Source: Pseudomonas brassicacearum subsp. brassicacearum (GTDB lineage: Bacteria; Pseudomonadota; Gammaproteobacteria; Pseudomonadales; Pseudomonadaceae). From it: a stretch of 64,000 nt of DNA. Location of the stretch: NCBI RefSeq assembly GCF_008801605.1, contig NZ_VZPJ01000014.1:1-64000 (forward strand). Direction: 5' to 3'. The notes under the pieces were generated by a model. That model was given only the letters and a program-made list of their open reading frames with translations, had not been told where the DNA came from and did not search any database. The translations under genes and the position numbers were made by a program. Of the stretch, positions 24,394 to 31,931 are shown one piece after another; the stretch's first letter is position 1; every line of letters begins with the position of its first letter.

Positions 24394-25251
24394 ATGGGCG
24401 AAGTCGTCCTGGCTGCGAAAATCTGCCACGTTCCCTCCATGTACCTGTCGGAGCTGCCCGGCAAGCACCATGGTTGCCGCGCCGCCGCGATTGCCGGCCA
24501 CAAGGAAATCGGTCGCCGCGCCCGGGAACTGGGGGCCGATACCGCCGTGGTGTTCGATGTGCACTGGCTGGTCAACAGCGCCTATCACGTCAACAGCGGC
24601 GCGCACTTCAAGGGCATCTACACCAGCAACGAGCTGCCGCACTTCATCAAGAACATGGAGTACGAATACTCAGGCGCCCCGGAACTGGGCGAGCTGATTG
24701 CCGCCGAGGCCAATGCCGCCGACGTGCGCACCCTGGCCCACAACATCCCGAGTCTTGAGCTGGAATACGGCACCCTGGTGCCCATGCGCTACATGCACAT
24801 GGACGTCCCTCAGGAACAGAAATTCAACGTCGTGTCGATTGCCGCCTGGTGCGCCTGGCACCGCCTGCAAGACAGCTTCACCTTCGGCGCCGCCGTGCGC
24901 CGGGCCATCGAAAAAAGCGACCGCAAGGTGCTGGTGCTCGCGTCCGGCTCGCTGTCGCACCGTTTCTCCGACGATCGCAACGCTGAAGCCAACATCCACA
25001 ACTGGACGCGGGAGTTCGACAAGCAGGTCGACCTGCACGTCGTCGAAATGTGGCGCCAAGGCCGCTGGAAAGAGTTCTGCGCCATGCTCCCGGACTACGC
25101 CGAACACTGCTTCGGCGAAGGCAAGATGCATGACACGGCGATGCTGCTGGGGTTGCTCGGCGGGCCGGACTACGACAAGCCTGCCGAAATCATCACCGAG
25201 CCTTTCGGCAGCTCCGGCACCGGCCAGATCAACGCTGTCTTCCCTGTTTGA
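24394..25251 (+). CDS. hpaD: 3,4-dihydroxyphenylacetate 2,3-dioxygenase HpaD
   Basis: A 285-residue class III (LigB-type) extradiol dioxygenase that cleaves homoprotocatechuate. The start at 24394 follows CAGGAGAA. Motifs include VLAAKICHVPSMYLSELPGKHHGCR (N-terminal metal-ligand His region), TAVVFDVHWLVNSAYHVNSG and LVLASGSLSHRFSDD, all typical of Fe(II)/Mn(II) HPCD. It is the ring-opening step and is encoded in the middle of the hpa operon. Confidence 0.95.
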   Translation: MGEVVLAAKICHVPSMYLSELPGKHHGCRAAAIAGHKEIGRRARELGADTAVVFDVHWLVNSAYHVNSGAHFKGIYTSNELPHFIKNMEYEYSGAPELGELIAAEANAADVRTLAHNIPSLELEYGTLVPMRYMHMDVPQEQKFNVVSIAAWCAWHRLQDSFTFGAAVRRAIEKSDRKVLVLASGSLSHRFSDDRNAEANIHNWTREFDKQVDLHVVEMWRQGRWKEFCAMLPDYAEHCFGEGKMHDTAMLLGLLGGPDYDKPAEIITEPFGSSGTGQINAVFPV

Positions 25252-25295
25252 CACTGCGGCCGTACGGCATCCCCGTGCGGCCTGAAGGAGCCGTC

Positions 25296-25688
25296 ATGCC
25301 GCATTTCATCGCTGAATACACCGACAACATCGAACAACAAGCCGACCTGCCCGGCCTGTTTGAAAAGGTCCACGCCTTGCTGGGCGACAGCGGCGTGTTC
25401 CCCCTGGGCGGCATCCGCAGCCGCGGCCTGCGCCTGGACACCTGGCGCATGGCCGACGGCAAGCACGACTACGCCTTCGTGCACATGACCTTGAAAGTCG
25501 GCCACGGCCGTGACCTGGCCACCCGCCAGAAAGTCGCGGAAAAACTCTTCGAGGTGATCACCGCGCACTTCGCCGAGCTCCAGGCCCAACGCCTGCTGGC
25601 CCTGTCATTCGAGATGATCGAGCTGCACGAACAGCTCAACTTCAAGGCCAACAACGTCCACGCCTTCCTCAAGGGCCAGGCCACCTGA
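25296..25688 (+). CDS. hpaF: 5-carboxymethyl-2-hydroxymuconate delta-isomerase HpaF
   Basis: A 130-residue tautomerase-superfamily enzyme (CHMI). The initiating Met is followed by Pro2 (MPHFIAEYTDNIEQQADLPGLFEKVHALL), the catalytic N-terminal proline of the superfamily. GVFPLGGIRSRGLRLDTWRMADG and FAFVHMTLKVG-type strands follow. The start at 25296 (GAAGGAG upstream) exposes Pro2 correctly, which rules out the longer in-frame start. It isomerises 5-carboxymethyl-2-hydroxymuconate. Confidence 0.94.
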   Translation: MPHFIAEYTDNIEQQADLPGLFEKVHALLGDSGVFPLGGIRSRGLRLDTWRMADGKHDYAFVHMTLKVGHGRDLATRQKVAEKLFEVITAHFAELQAQRLLALSFEMIELHEQLNFKANNVHAFLKGQAT

Positions 25689-25740
25689 ATCCATCTGCCT
25701 GGCGTTCCCCATCGGCCCCTCTGACAAAAAGTACAAGATC

Positions 25741-27045
25741 ATGAGCACAGCCAATACCGCCGACACTGCCGGCACCGTCGCGCACGACCGCACCCATGCC
25801 ACCATCACCTGGCGGCTGATGCCGCTGCTGCTGGTCTGTTACCTCTTTGCCCACCTGGATCGCATCAACATCGGCTTCGCGAAGATGCAAATGAGCGCCG
25901 ACCTGCAGTTCAGCGACACGGTCTACGGCTTCGGCGCAGGGCTGTTCTTCATCGCCTACGCGCTGTTTGGGGTGCCCAGCAACATGGCCCTGGACCGGGT
26001 CGGTCCGCGGCGCTGGATCGCCACGCTGATGGTGGTTTGGGGCGCCTTGTCCACCGGCATGTTCCTTATCGACAGCGCCGCCGGTTTCTACGTGTTGCGC
26101 TTTCTGCTGGGCGTGGCCGAGGCCGGTTTCTTTCCTGGCATCCTGGTCTTTCTCAACCGCTGGTATCCAGCCCGGCGTCGGGCCCAGGTAACCGCGTTGT
26201 TTGCCATCGCCGTACCGATGGCCGGGGTGATTGGCGGGCCTTTGTCCGGCGGTATTCTCGAGCACTTTCATGATGTTGGCGGTTTGCGCGGCTGGCAGTG
26301 GATGTTCGTCATCGAAGGGCTGCCGGTGATCCTGCTCGGCCTTGTTGTGCTCAAGTGCCTGCCGGACAATTTCGAGACGGTCAGTTGGCTCACGCCGCAC
26401 GCCAAGCAGCAGTTGCGCGAACAACTGAGCCTTGAAGAACAGCGCAAATCCATCACCTCGTTTTCGGCGATCCTCAACAATCCGCAGGTCTGGTTGTTGG
26501 TGGCGGTGTACTTCGCCGTGATGCTGGCGGTGAACACCCTGGCCTTCTGGATGCCCACCCTGATCCATGGCGCCGGCATCGGCAGCGACGGCAAGGTCGG
26601 GCTGCTCAGCGCGGTGCCCTACCTGGCCGGCTGTTTCTTCATGATCGGCTGCGGGCGCTCCTCCGACCGCCATCGCGAACGCCGCTGGCACCTGTGCGTG
26701 CCGCTGTTGATGGCCGCGCTGGGCATTGCGGTCACCGGGCTCTCACCCGGCAATCCGATCCTGGTGCTCAGCGGCCTGATTGTCGCCGGCATGGGCGCCA
26801 GTGCGGCGTTGCCGATGTTCTGGCAGCTACCGTCAGCCTTCCTGTCCAACGGCACCCAGGCCGCCGGCATCGCGCTGATCAGCTCCTTCGGCAGCATCGC
26901 CTCATTCTTCGCGCCCTACCTGATCGGCTGGATGCGCGACACCACCCAGAGCGCCAGCCTCGCCTTGTATGTGCTGGCCCTGCTCATCGCCCTTGGCGGC
27001 TTGCTGGTGCTGCGCACCCGGGCCGCCATCGTCAACCCTCAATAA
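25741..27045 (+). CDS. hpaX: 4-hydroxyphenylacetate permease HpaX (MFS, ACS family)
   Basis: A 434-residue 12-TM major facilitator of the anion:cation symporter family: RLMPLLLVCYLFAHLDRINIGFAKMQMSADL, FFIAYALFGVPSNMALDRVGPRRWIA, LRFLLGVAEAGFFPGILVFLNRWYPARRRA. Position and sequence fit HpaX, the uptake system for 4-hydroxyphenylacetate and its relatives. It lies between hpaF and hpaH in the operon. Confidence 0.9.
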   Translation: MSTANTADTAGTVAHDRTHATITWRLMPLLLVCYLFAHLDRINIGFAKMQMSADLQFSDTVYGFGAGLFFIAYALFGVPSNMALDRVGPRRWIATLMVVWGALSTGMFLIDSAAGFYVLRFLLGVAEAGFFPGILVFLNRWYPARRRAQVTALFAIAVPMAGVIGGPLSGGILEHFHDVGGLRGWQWMFVIEGLPVILLGLVVLKCLPDNFETVSWLTPHAKQQLREQLSLEEQRKSITSFSAILNNPQVWLLVAVYFAVMLAVNTLAFWMPTLIHGAGIGSDGKVGLLSAVPYLAGCFFMIGCGRSSDRHRERRWHLCVPLLMAALGIAVTGLSPGNPILVLSGLIVAGMGASAALPMFWQLPSAFLSNGTQAAGIALISSFGSIASFFAPYLIGWMRDTTQSASLALYVLALLIALGGLLVLRTRAAIVNPQ

Positions 27046-27057
27046 GAGACCCTTGCC

Positions 27058-27861
27058 ATGCTTGACCAGAACCTCATCCAACAAGCCGCCGCCCGCCTCG
27101 ACCATGCCGAACGCTCCCGCGAGCAGGTGCGGCAGTTTTCCCTCGATCACCCGGACATCACGATCGAGGATGCCTACGCCATCCAGCGAGCCTGGGTCGC
27201 GCAGAAAATCAAGGACGGCCGCAAGCTGGTCGGCCACAAGATCGGCCTGACCTCCCGGGCCATGCAGGTGTCGTCGAACATCACTGAGCCGGACTACGGC
27301 GCGCTGCTGGACGACATGTTCTTTGACGAAGGCACCGACATCCCGTTCGAGCGTTTCATCGTGCCACGGGTGGAAGTGGAGCTGGCGTTCATTCTCGGCA
27401 AGCCGTTGAAGGGCCCGAACGTGACGGTGTTCGACGTGCTCGACGCCACCGAATGGGTGATCCCGGCGCTGGAAATCATCGATGCGCGCATCCAGCAGAT
27501 CGACCCGCAGACCAAGGCGACCCGCAAAGTGTTCGACACCATCTCCGACAACGCCGCCAATGCCGGCGTGGTCATGGGCGGTCGCGCCGTACGCCCGACC
27601 GAGATCGACCTGCGCAAGGTGCCGGCGGTGCTCTACCGCAACGGCGTGATCGAAGAGTCCGGCGTCTCGGCGGCGGTGCTCAATCACCCGGCCAAAGGCG
27701 TGGCCTGGCTGGCGAACAAACTGGCGGCCTATGACGTCACCCTGCAACCGGGACAGATCATCCTCGGTGGTTCCTTCACCCGCCCCGTGGCAGCCAACCC
27801 CGGCGATACCTTCCATGTCGACTACGACATGCTCGGTTCCATCGCCTGCCGTTTCGTCTGA
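27058..27861 (+). CDS. hpaH: 2-oxo-hept-4-ene-1,7-dioate hydratase HpaH
   Basis: A 267-residue hydratase of the MhpD/4-oxalocrotonate decarboxylase family: SLDHPDITIEDAYAIQRAWVAQKIKDGRKLVGHKIGLTSRAMQ, RFIVPRVEVELAFILGKPLKG, and GDTFHVDYDMLGSIACRFV at the C-terminus. The Mg-binding Glu pair (VEVELAF) is present. It hydrates the C7 dienoate to 4-hydroxy-2-oxoheptanedioate for HpaI. It is 12 nt after hpaX and 14 nt before hpaI. Confidence 0.95.
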   Translation: MLDQNLIQQAAARLDHAERSREQVRQFSLDHPDITIEDAYAIQRAWVAQKIKDGRKLVGHKIGLTSRAMQVSSNITEPDYGALLDDMFFDEGTDIPFERFIVPRVEVELAFILGKPLKGPNVTVFDVLDATEWVIPALEIIDARIQQIDPQTKATRKVFDTISDNAANAGVVMGGRAVRPTEIDLRKVPAVLYRNGVIEESGVSAAVLNHPAKGVAWLANKLAAYDVTLQPGQIILGGSFTRPVAANPGDTFHVDYDMLGSIACRFV

Positions 27862-27875
27862 TCGGAGACCGTTTC

Positions 27876-28673
27876 ATGGACATGCCCATCAATATCTTCA
27901 AGCAACGCCTGCGCAGCGGCGAGGCGCAGATCGGCCTGTGGCTGGGGTTGGCCGATGCCTACTGTGCGGAACTGGCGGCCAACGCCGGCTTCGACTGGCT
28001 GCTGATCGACGGTGAACACGCGCCCAACGACTTGCGCACCTTGCTCGGCCAGCTCCAGGCCGTGGCACCCTACCCCAGCCAACCGGTGATACGCCCGGTG
28101 ATCGGTGACACGGCGCTGATCAAGCAAGTGCTCGATATTGGCGTGCAAACCCTGCTGGTGCCGATGGTGGAAAGCGCCGACCAGGCGCGCGAACTGGTGC
28201 GCGCCATCCACTACCCGCCCCATGGCGTACGCGGCGTCGGCAGCGCACTGGCCCGGGCGTCACGCTGGAACAGCATCCCCGGTTACCTCGACAAGGCCGA
28301 TGAACAGATGTGCCTGTTGGTCCAGATCGAGAGCCGCGAAGGCCTGGCCAACCTGGATGCCATTGCGGCAGTGGAAGGTGTGGATGGGGTCTTTATCGGC
28401 CCGGCGGACCTGAGCGCGTCCATGGGTTTTCGCGGCAACCCCGGTCACCCGGAGGTGCAAGCGGCCATCGAAGACGCCATCGCCCGCATCCGCCAGGCCG
28501 GCAAGGCAGCCGGGATTCTCAGCGCCGATGAAAAACTGGCCCGGCGCTATATCGAACTCGGCGCGGCGTTTGTCGCGGTGGGCGTGGATACGACGGTGTT
28601 GATGCGGGGCTTGCAGACGCTGGCGGCGACGTTCAAAGACACGCCAAAACCTGCGGCTGGCGGCGTGTACTGA
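27876..28673 (+). CDS. hpaI: 4-hydroxy-2-oxoheptanedioate aldolase HpaI
   Basis: A 265-residue class II HpcH/HpaI aldolase: QIGLWLGLADAYCAELAANAGFDWLLIDGEHAPND, PMVESADQARELVRAIHYPPHGVRGVG, VQIESREGLANLDAIAAVEGVDGVFIGPADLSASMG. The catalytic Arg/His and metal-ligand Glu/Asp segments of the family are all present. It splits the product of HpaH into pyruvate and succinate semialdehyde. It is the last gene of the operon. An alternative start two codons downstream is possible. Confidence 0.95.
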   Translation: MDMPINIFKQRLRSGEAQIGLWLGLADAYCAELAANAGFDWLLIDGEHAPNDLRTLLGQLQAVAPYPSQPVIRPVIGDTALIKQVLDIGVQTLLVPMVESADQARELVRAIHYPPHGVRGVGSALARASRWNSIPGYLDKADEQMCLLVQIESREGLANLDAIAAVEGVDGVFIGPADLSASMGFRGNPGHPEVQAAIEDAIARIRQAGKAAGILSADEKLARRYIELGAAFVAVGVDTTVLMRGLQTLAATFKDTPKPAAGGVY

Positions 28674-28703
28674 TCGGTATCAAATACCTTGTGGCAAGGG
28701 GAT

Positions 28704-28792
28704 CTGTGGGAGCAAAGCTTGCTCGCGAAACAGGCACCTCGGTCTCTGAAAGACCGCAGCGTCTTCATCGCGGGCAAGCCTTGCTCCCACAG
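28704..28792. repeat. REPIN after hpaI
   Basis: Inverted REP units (CTGTGGGAGCAAAGCTTGCTCGCG and CGCGGGCAAGCCTTGCTCCCACAG) are separated by about 40 nt. They lie between hpaI and the convergent second hpaR. Confidence 0.88.
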
Positions 28793-28812
28793 AAAACAAC
28801 CAGCCCGGGGTC

Positions 28813-29235
28813 TCAGCGCCTGATCGCCTTCAGGTCATTGAGCAAGCCCAGCAACGTCTGCAATTTTTCCTCCCCCAACTTGTCCTGCAGACGCTGGTAA
28901 TTCTCTTCCATGCTCTGGCTCATCGAATCAAAACTCGCCTGCCCTTGCGGCGCCAGGCGCACCAGCACTCGTCGCTGATCCTGTTCGGCCTTGCGCCGCA
29001 CCACCATGCCCGCCGCTTCCATGCGCACCAACACGCCGGTCATGCTGGGCTTGAGGATGCAGGCCAGTTCGGCCAGGCGATTGATCTCCAGCTCATCGTG
29101 CTGGCTGAGAATACGGATGACTCGCCATTGCTGCTCGGTCAAGCCATGTTGATTGAGGGAAGGCCGGAAAAACCCCATGGCCGATTCACGGGCCTGGAGC
29201 AGGGTCAGGGTCAAGGATTGGCGCAACTTGGGCAT
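28813..29235 (-). CDS. hpaR2: MarR-family HpaR-type regulator, copy 2
   Basis: A 140-residue paralogue of the regulator at 19715-20137, aligned end to end: SLTLTLLQARESAMGFFRPSLNQHGLTEQQWRVIRILSQHDELEINRLAELACILKPSMTGVLVRMEAAGMVVRRKAEQDQRRVLV. It is divergent from nothing nearby but is preceded by a long palindrome with GTTAA half-sites, suggesting autorepression. It faces the hpa operon from its 3' side and lies upstream of the hydroxylase genes. It may control the hpaG1 promoter, the hydroxylase, or both. Confidence 0.9.
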   Translation of the reverse strand: MPKLRQSLTLTLLQARESAMGFFRPSLNQHGLTEQQWRVIRILSQHDELEINRLAELACILKPSMTGVLVRMEAAGMVVRRKAEQDQRRVLVRLAPQGQASFDSMSQSMEENYQRLQDKLGEEKLQTLLGLLNDLKAIRR

Positions 29236-29251
29236 GAGTATGTTCGCGAGA

Positions 29252-29281
29252 AAGATTTAGTTAATGAGTTAACTAAATCTT
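29252..29281. promoter_or_regulatory. 13-bp-arm palindrome upstream of hpaR copy 2 (MarR operator)
   Basis: The arm AAGATTTAGTTAA (29252-29264) and its exact reverse complement (29269-29281) are separated by TGAG. It ends 17 nt upstream of the regulator's start codon, so a bound dimer would block its expression. The core GTTAA-N4-TTAAC shares half-sites with the paired GTTAAC boxes upstream of hpaG1. Confidence 0.8.
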
Positions 29282-29344
29282 AACAGCTTCCAACCCATGC
29301 CGGACTATCCGTTCACAGAATCTGTAGCTGGGCCACACACATAA

Positions 29345-29440
29345 CCCTGTGGGAGCGAGCTTGCTCGCGATAGGGCCCATCCAGTCGACATCAATATCGG
29401 CGGGTCCACCGCCATCGCGAGCAAGCTCGCTCCCACAGGG
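29345..29440. repeat. REPIN
   Basis: CCCTGTGGGAGCGAGCTTGC and its inverted copy GCAAGCTCGCTCCCACAGGG enclose about 45 nt, immediately after the stop of the flavin reductase gene (minus strand). Confidence 0.92.
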
Positions 29441-29443
29441 CGC

Positions 29444-30385
29444 TCAAGCGCCCTTGATCACGCCCTTGAGCACCTGCTTGAAGTGCTCGACCTGTTCCTC
29501 GCTGAACTGGTCGAACACCTTGTCCTGCTGCTCCTTGGCAATCGTCCAGAGCCCTTCGGTCTCATCGATACCCTTGGCAGTCAGGCGTACCCGCTCGCCT
29601 TCATCGCTCACCAGGCCCTTGCGCTTGAGGTTGGCCACGGCTTCTTCGATCTCGCGCGCCGGCATCGCCACTTCCCGCTGCAGGTCGCACAGGTTCAGCC
29701 CGGCGTCGTTCTCCAGCACCATCAACATCCGCGCCTCACTGGTGCGCAAGCCGGTGGACAACTGACGCGGCTGATAGCTGGCCTGATAGGCCCGCAGTGC
29801 CTGGGTCATCAGGTAATACAGGTTGTGGCTCAAGCGCCCCTGGAAGTGACTGCTCGGGGACTGACCCTCTTCCCGTTTGGTCATGCGAGTGTGGGGCAGC
29901 ACCATCGAGTAGGCGCCCTGGTGATAGAGCAATGGAGAGCGGCCGAAATCATCAAACGCCACGACCTTGCCGATCATGATCCAGTGATCGCCGCCATCGA
30001 CCTGCTGGAATTTTTCACAGTGAAAACGCGCCGAGCAATCGACAAACACCGGGGCGCCGCCTTCGCCGGCCTCGAATTCGATTTCAGCGAAGCGGTCCTC
30101 CTTGGGTCGTGCGAAGTTGTTCGACAGATCGATCTGGTCGGCGGCCAGCACATTCACCGCAAAGTGGCTGGCGGCTTCGAACACGCCATGGCTGCTCGAA
30201 CGCTTGTCGATGCTCCACAGGATCAATGGCGGGTCCAGGGACACCGAGTTGAAACTGTTGGCCGTCACACCGACCTTGCGGCCATCTTCAGTGGCAGCGG
30301 TGACCACGGTCACGCCGGTGGCGAAGTTACCCAGGGCCCGGCGGAACGCACGGGTATCGAAAGCGGTATCACAAAGACTGGACAT
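29444..30385 (-). CDS. 4-hydroxyphenylacetate 3-hydroxylase, flavin reductase component (C1 type with MarR-like C-terminal domain)
   Basis: A 313-residue protein when started at MSSLCDTAFDTRAFRRALGNFATGVTVVTAATEDG. Residues 1 to about 165 are a flavin-reductase-like (split-barrel FMN) domain with VGVTANSFNSVSLDPPLILWSIDK and CSARFHCEKFQQVDGGDHWIMIGKV. A linker near 180 precedes a MarR-like winged-helix domain (about 190-313; LSHNLYYLMTQALRAYQASY, TSEARMLMVLENDAG, LQREVAMPAREIEEAVANLKRKGLVSDEGERVRLTAKGID). This two-domain layout is that of the C1 reductase of Acinetobacter baumannii HPA hydroxylase, where the C-terminal domain is autoinhibitory and relieved by HPA. It supplies reduced flavin to the oxygenase encoded 65 nt upstream. 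Confidence 0.88.
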   Translation of the reverse strand: MSSLCDTAFDTRAFRRALGNFATGVTVVTAATEDGRKVGVTANSFNSVSLDPPLILWSIDKRSSSHGVFEAASHFAVNVLAADQIDLSNNFARPKEDRFAEIEFEAGEGGAPVFVDCSARFHCEKFQQVDGGDHWIMIGKVVAFDDFGRSPLLYHQGAYSMVLPHTRMTKREEGQSPSSHFQGRLSHNLYYLMTQALRAYQASYQPRQLSTGLRTSEARMLMVLENDAGLNLCDLQREVAMPAREIEEAVANLKRKGLVSDEGERVRLTAKGIDETEGLWTIAKEQQDKVFDQFSEEQVEHFKQVLKGVIKGA

Positions 30386-30450
30386 GCAAGACTCCCGGCC
30401 GCCTCGAGCGGCGGCCTCGATTATTGTTCTAGGTTTCAGCGAACAGGCGG

Positions 30451-31620
30451 TCAAACCATGGAAGGATCAGGCTCAAGGCCCATCAGCTCACGACCGAGAA
30501 TCTGCGCGCAGACGTCATAGTCGGTATAGGCATGGGCGCCGGTCAGGTGGGCGTCGCGGAACAGCCGTTGCAACTCATTGCTTTCGAACCAGGCGCCACC
30601 GCCGGCCGCCTCCATCAAGCGATCGACGGCCTGGATGCACATCTTGGTGGCGTAGCCCTGGTTGGTCCGCCAGAACGCCAGGGTTTCCCGGCTGGGGTAT
30701 TCGTGGCGCTCGCCGTATTCGGCGTGTTCCTGCCAGGTTTTCTCCAGAAAGGCACGGGCCGCGGCCACCTGATGGGTCGACTCGGCCAGGCGCATCAACG
30801 CCGGGGTAGCGGCACCGACTGCCGCACCGGTGTAGGCCCGCACGCGGTTGCGGGTTTTCTCGCGAAAGACCTCCAGCATGCGTTCAGCCACGCCCAGGCT
30901 GACCGTGGAGAAACCACTGGCGAAGTAGGGTCGGTATGGCGAGTAGAAAATCTTGCTGTCGGGGTACAGGCCGAATCCGCCGGACCTGCCCTCCATCATG
31001 TCCCTGGCTTTCTGGATCCGGTGTTCCGGCACGAAAGCGTTGTCAATGATCAACGTCTTGCTGCCACTGCCGCGCATGCCCACCGCGAACCAGTCATCGC
31101 GAATCTCATAGTCGCTGCGTGGCAGCACCGCAAAGCAATAGTCCTGGGCGCCTTCGGCGTTTTTACGGCGAAACCCCACGATCGCCCATTCGGCATGATC
31201 GCAGCCGCTGCTCCAGCCCATTTCACCGCTGAACATCACACCGCCCTCGACTTCCTCGGTGCGGCCAAACGGCGCGATGCTGCTGCTGGCGGTGGCATCG
31301 GGATCATCGCCCCAGATTTCCTGCTGGGCCTTGGCCGGGAACATTGCCAACTGATGGCTGTGGGTGCACAACAGGCTCATGGCCCAGGCCGTGCTGGCAC
31401 AGGCACCGGCCAGCAGCGCGATGCAATCGGCGAACTGCGGCAGGGAAATCTCCATGCCACCGTACGGTTTCGGTTGGAAGGCCCGGTGCATGCCGATGCT
31501 TTTGAGCAAGGCTATATTCTCGGCAGGCACGCTACGGTCTTTCTCCGCCTGGAAGGCATTGGCGGCAATGACCGGCAGGATCGGCTTGAGGTCTTCGAGC
31601 AGCGGGTTTGGCTTTTTCAT
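30451..31620 (-). CDS. 4-hydroxyphenylacetate 3-hydroxylase, oxygenase component (C2 type, acyl-CoA dehydrogenase fold)
   Basis: A 389-residue two-component flavin monooxygenase of the C2-HpaH/acyl-CoA dehydrogenase-like group: PYGGMEISLPQFADCIALLAGACASTAWAMSLLCTHSHQLAMFP, DPDATASSSIAPFGRTEEVEGG, GEMGWSSGCDHAEWAIVG, WFAVGMRGSGSKTLIIDNAFVPEHRI, and EAAGGGAWFESNELQRLFRDAHLTGAHAYTDYD. It hydroxylates 4-HPA to 3,4-dihydroxyphenylacetate using reduced flavin from the reductase encoded just downstream. It is unrelated in fold to E. coli HpaB. A 16-bp perfect palindrome sits just upstream of its start. Confidence 0.88.
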   Translation of the reverse strand: MKKPNPLLEDLKPILPVIAANAFQAEKDRSVPAENIALLKSIGMHRAFQPKPYGGMEISLPQFADCIALLAGACASTAWAMSLLCTHSHQLAMFPAKAQQEIWGDDPDATASSSIAPFGRTEEVEGGVMFSGEMGWSSGCDHAEWAIVGFRRKNAEGAQDYCFAVLPRSDYEIRDDWFAVGMRGSGSKTLIIDNAFVPEHRIQKARDMMEGRSGGFGLYPDSKIFYSPYRPYFASGFSTVSLGVAERMLEVFREKTRNRVRAYTGAAVGAATPALMRLAESTHQVAAARAFLEKTWQEHAEYGERHEYPSRETLAFWRTNQGYATKMCIQAVDRLMEAAGGGAWFESNELQRLFRDAHLTGAHAYTDYDVCAQILGRELMGLEPDPSMV

Positions 31621-31637
31621 GGACAGGCTCTTTTATT

Positions 31638-31653
31638 ATTGGCATCTGCCAAT
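31638..31653. promoter_or_regulatory. Perfect palindrome ATTGGCATCTGCCAAT upstream of the hydroxylase
   Basis: A perfect 16-bp palindrome 17 nt upstream of the oxygenase start codon. It lies in the 311-nt region that also carries the promoter of the divergent FAD-oxidoreductase gene. The rest of that region shows no gene and no other strong repeat. An operator for a dimeric repressor overlapping the transcription or translation start is a reasonable reading. Confidence 0.5.
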
Positions 31654-31931
31654 CCCGCCTTTGCCCGGCAACCTGAGGTTGCACAGACAGCGGGATCAGT
31701 GATTAAGGCCGGTCCAGTATGGGCAATCACAGGCAGGTGAAAAATGCACCTTCCAGATCCAAGATTGTACTTTTCATGGGCAGGTTTCGGCTCCATGGCG
31801 CGCTCGGTCAAATACCCCGGCACGGATGATCAAGACAGGCGCCCCCATCCGGGCTCTTAATAGGGCCATCCCCTGCAATGCCTTGCGTAGGCGTTGCAAC
31901 GGAGTTTCCTTTCACTTTGTCAGGCTGCGTC

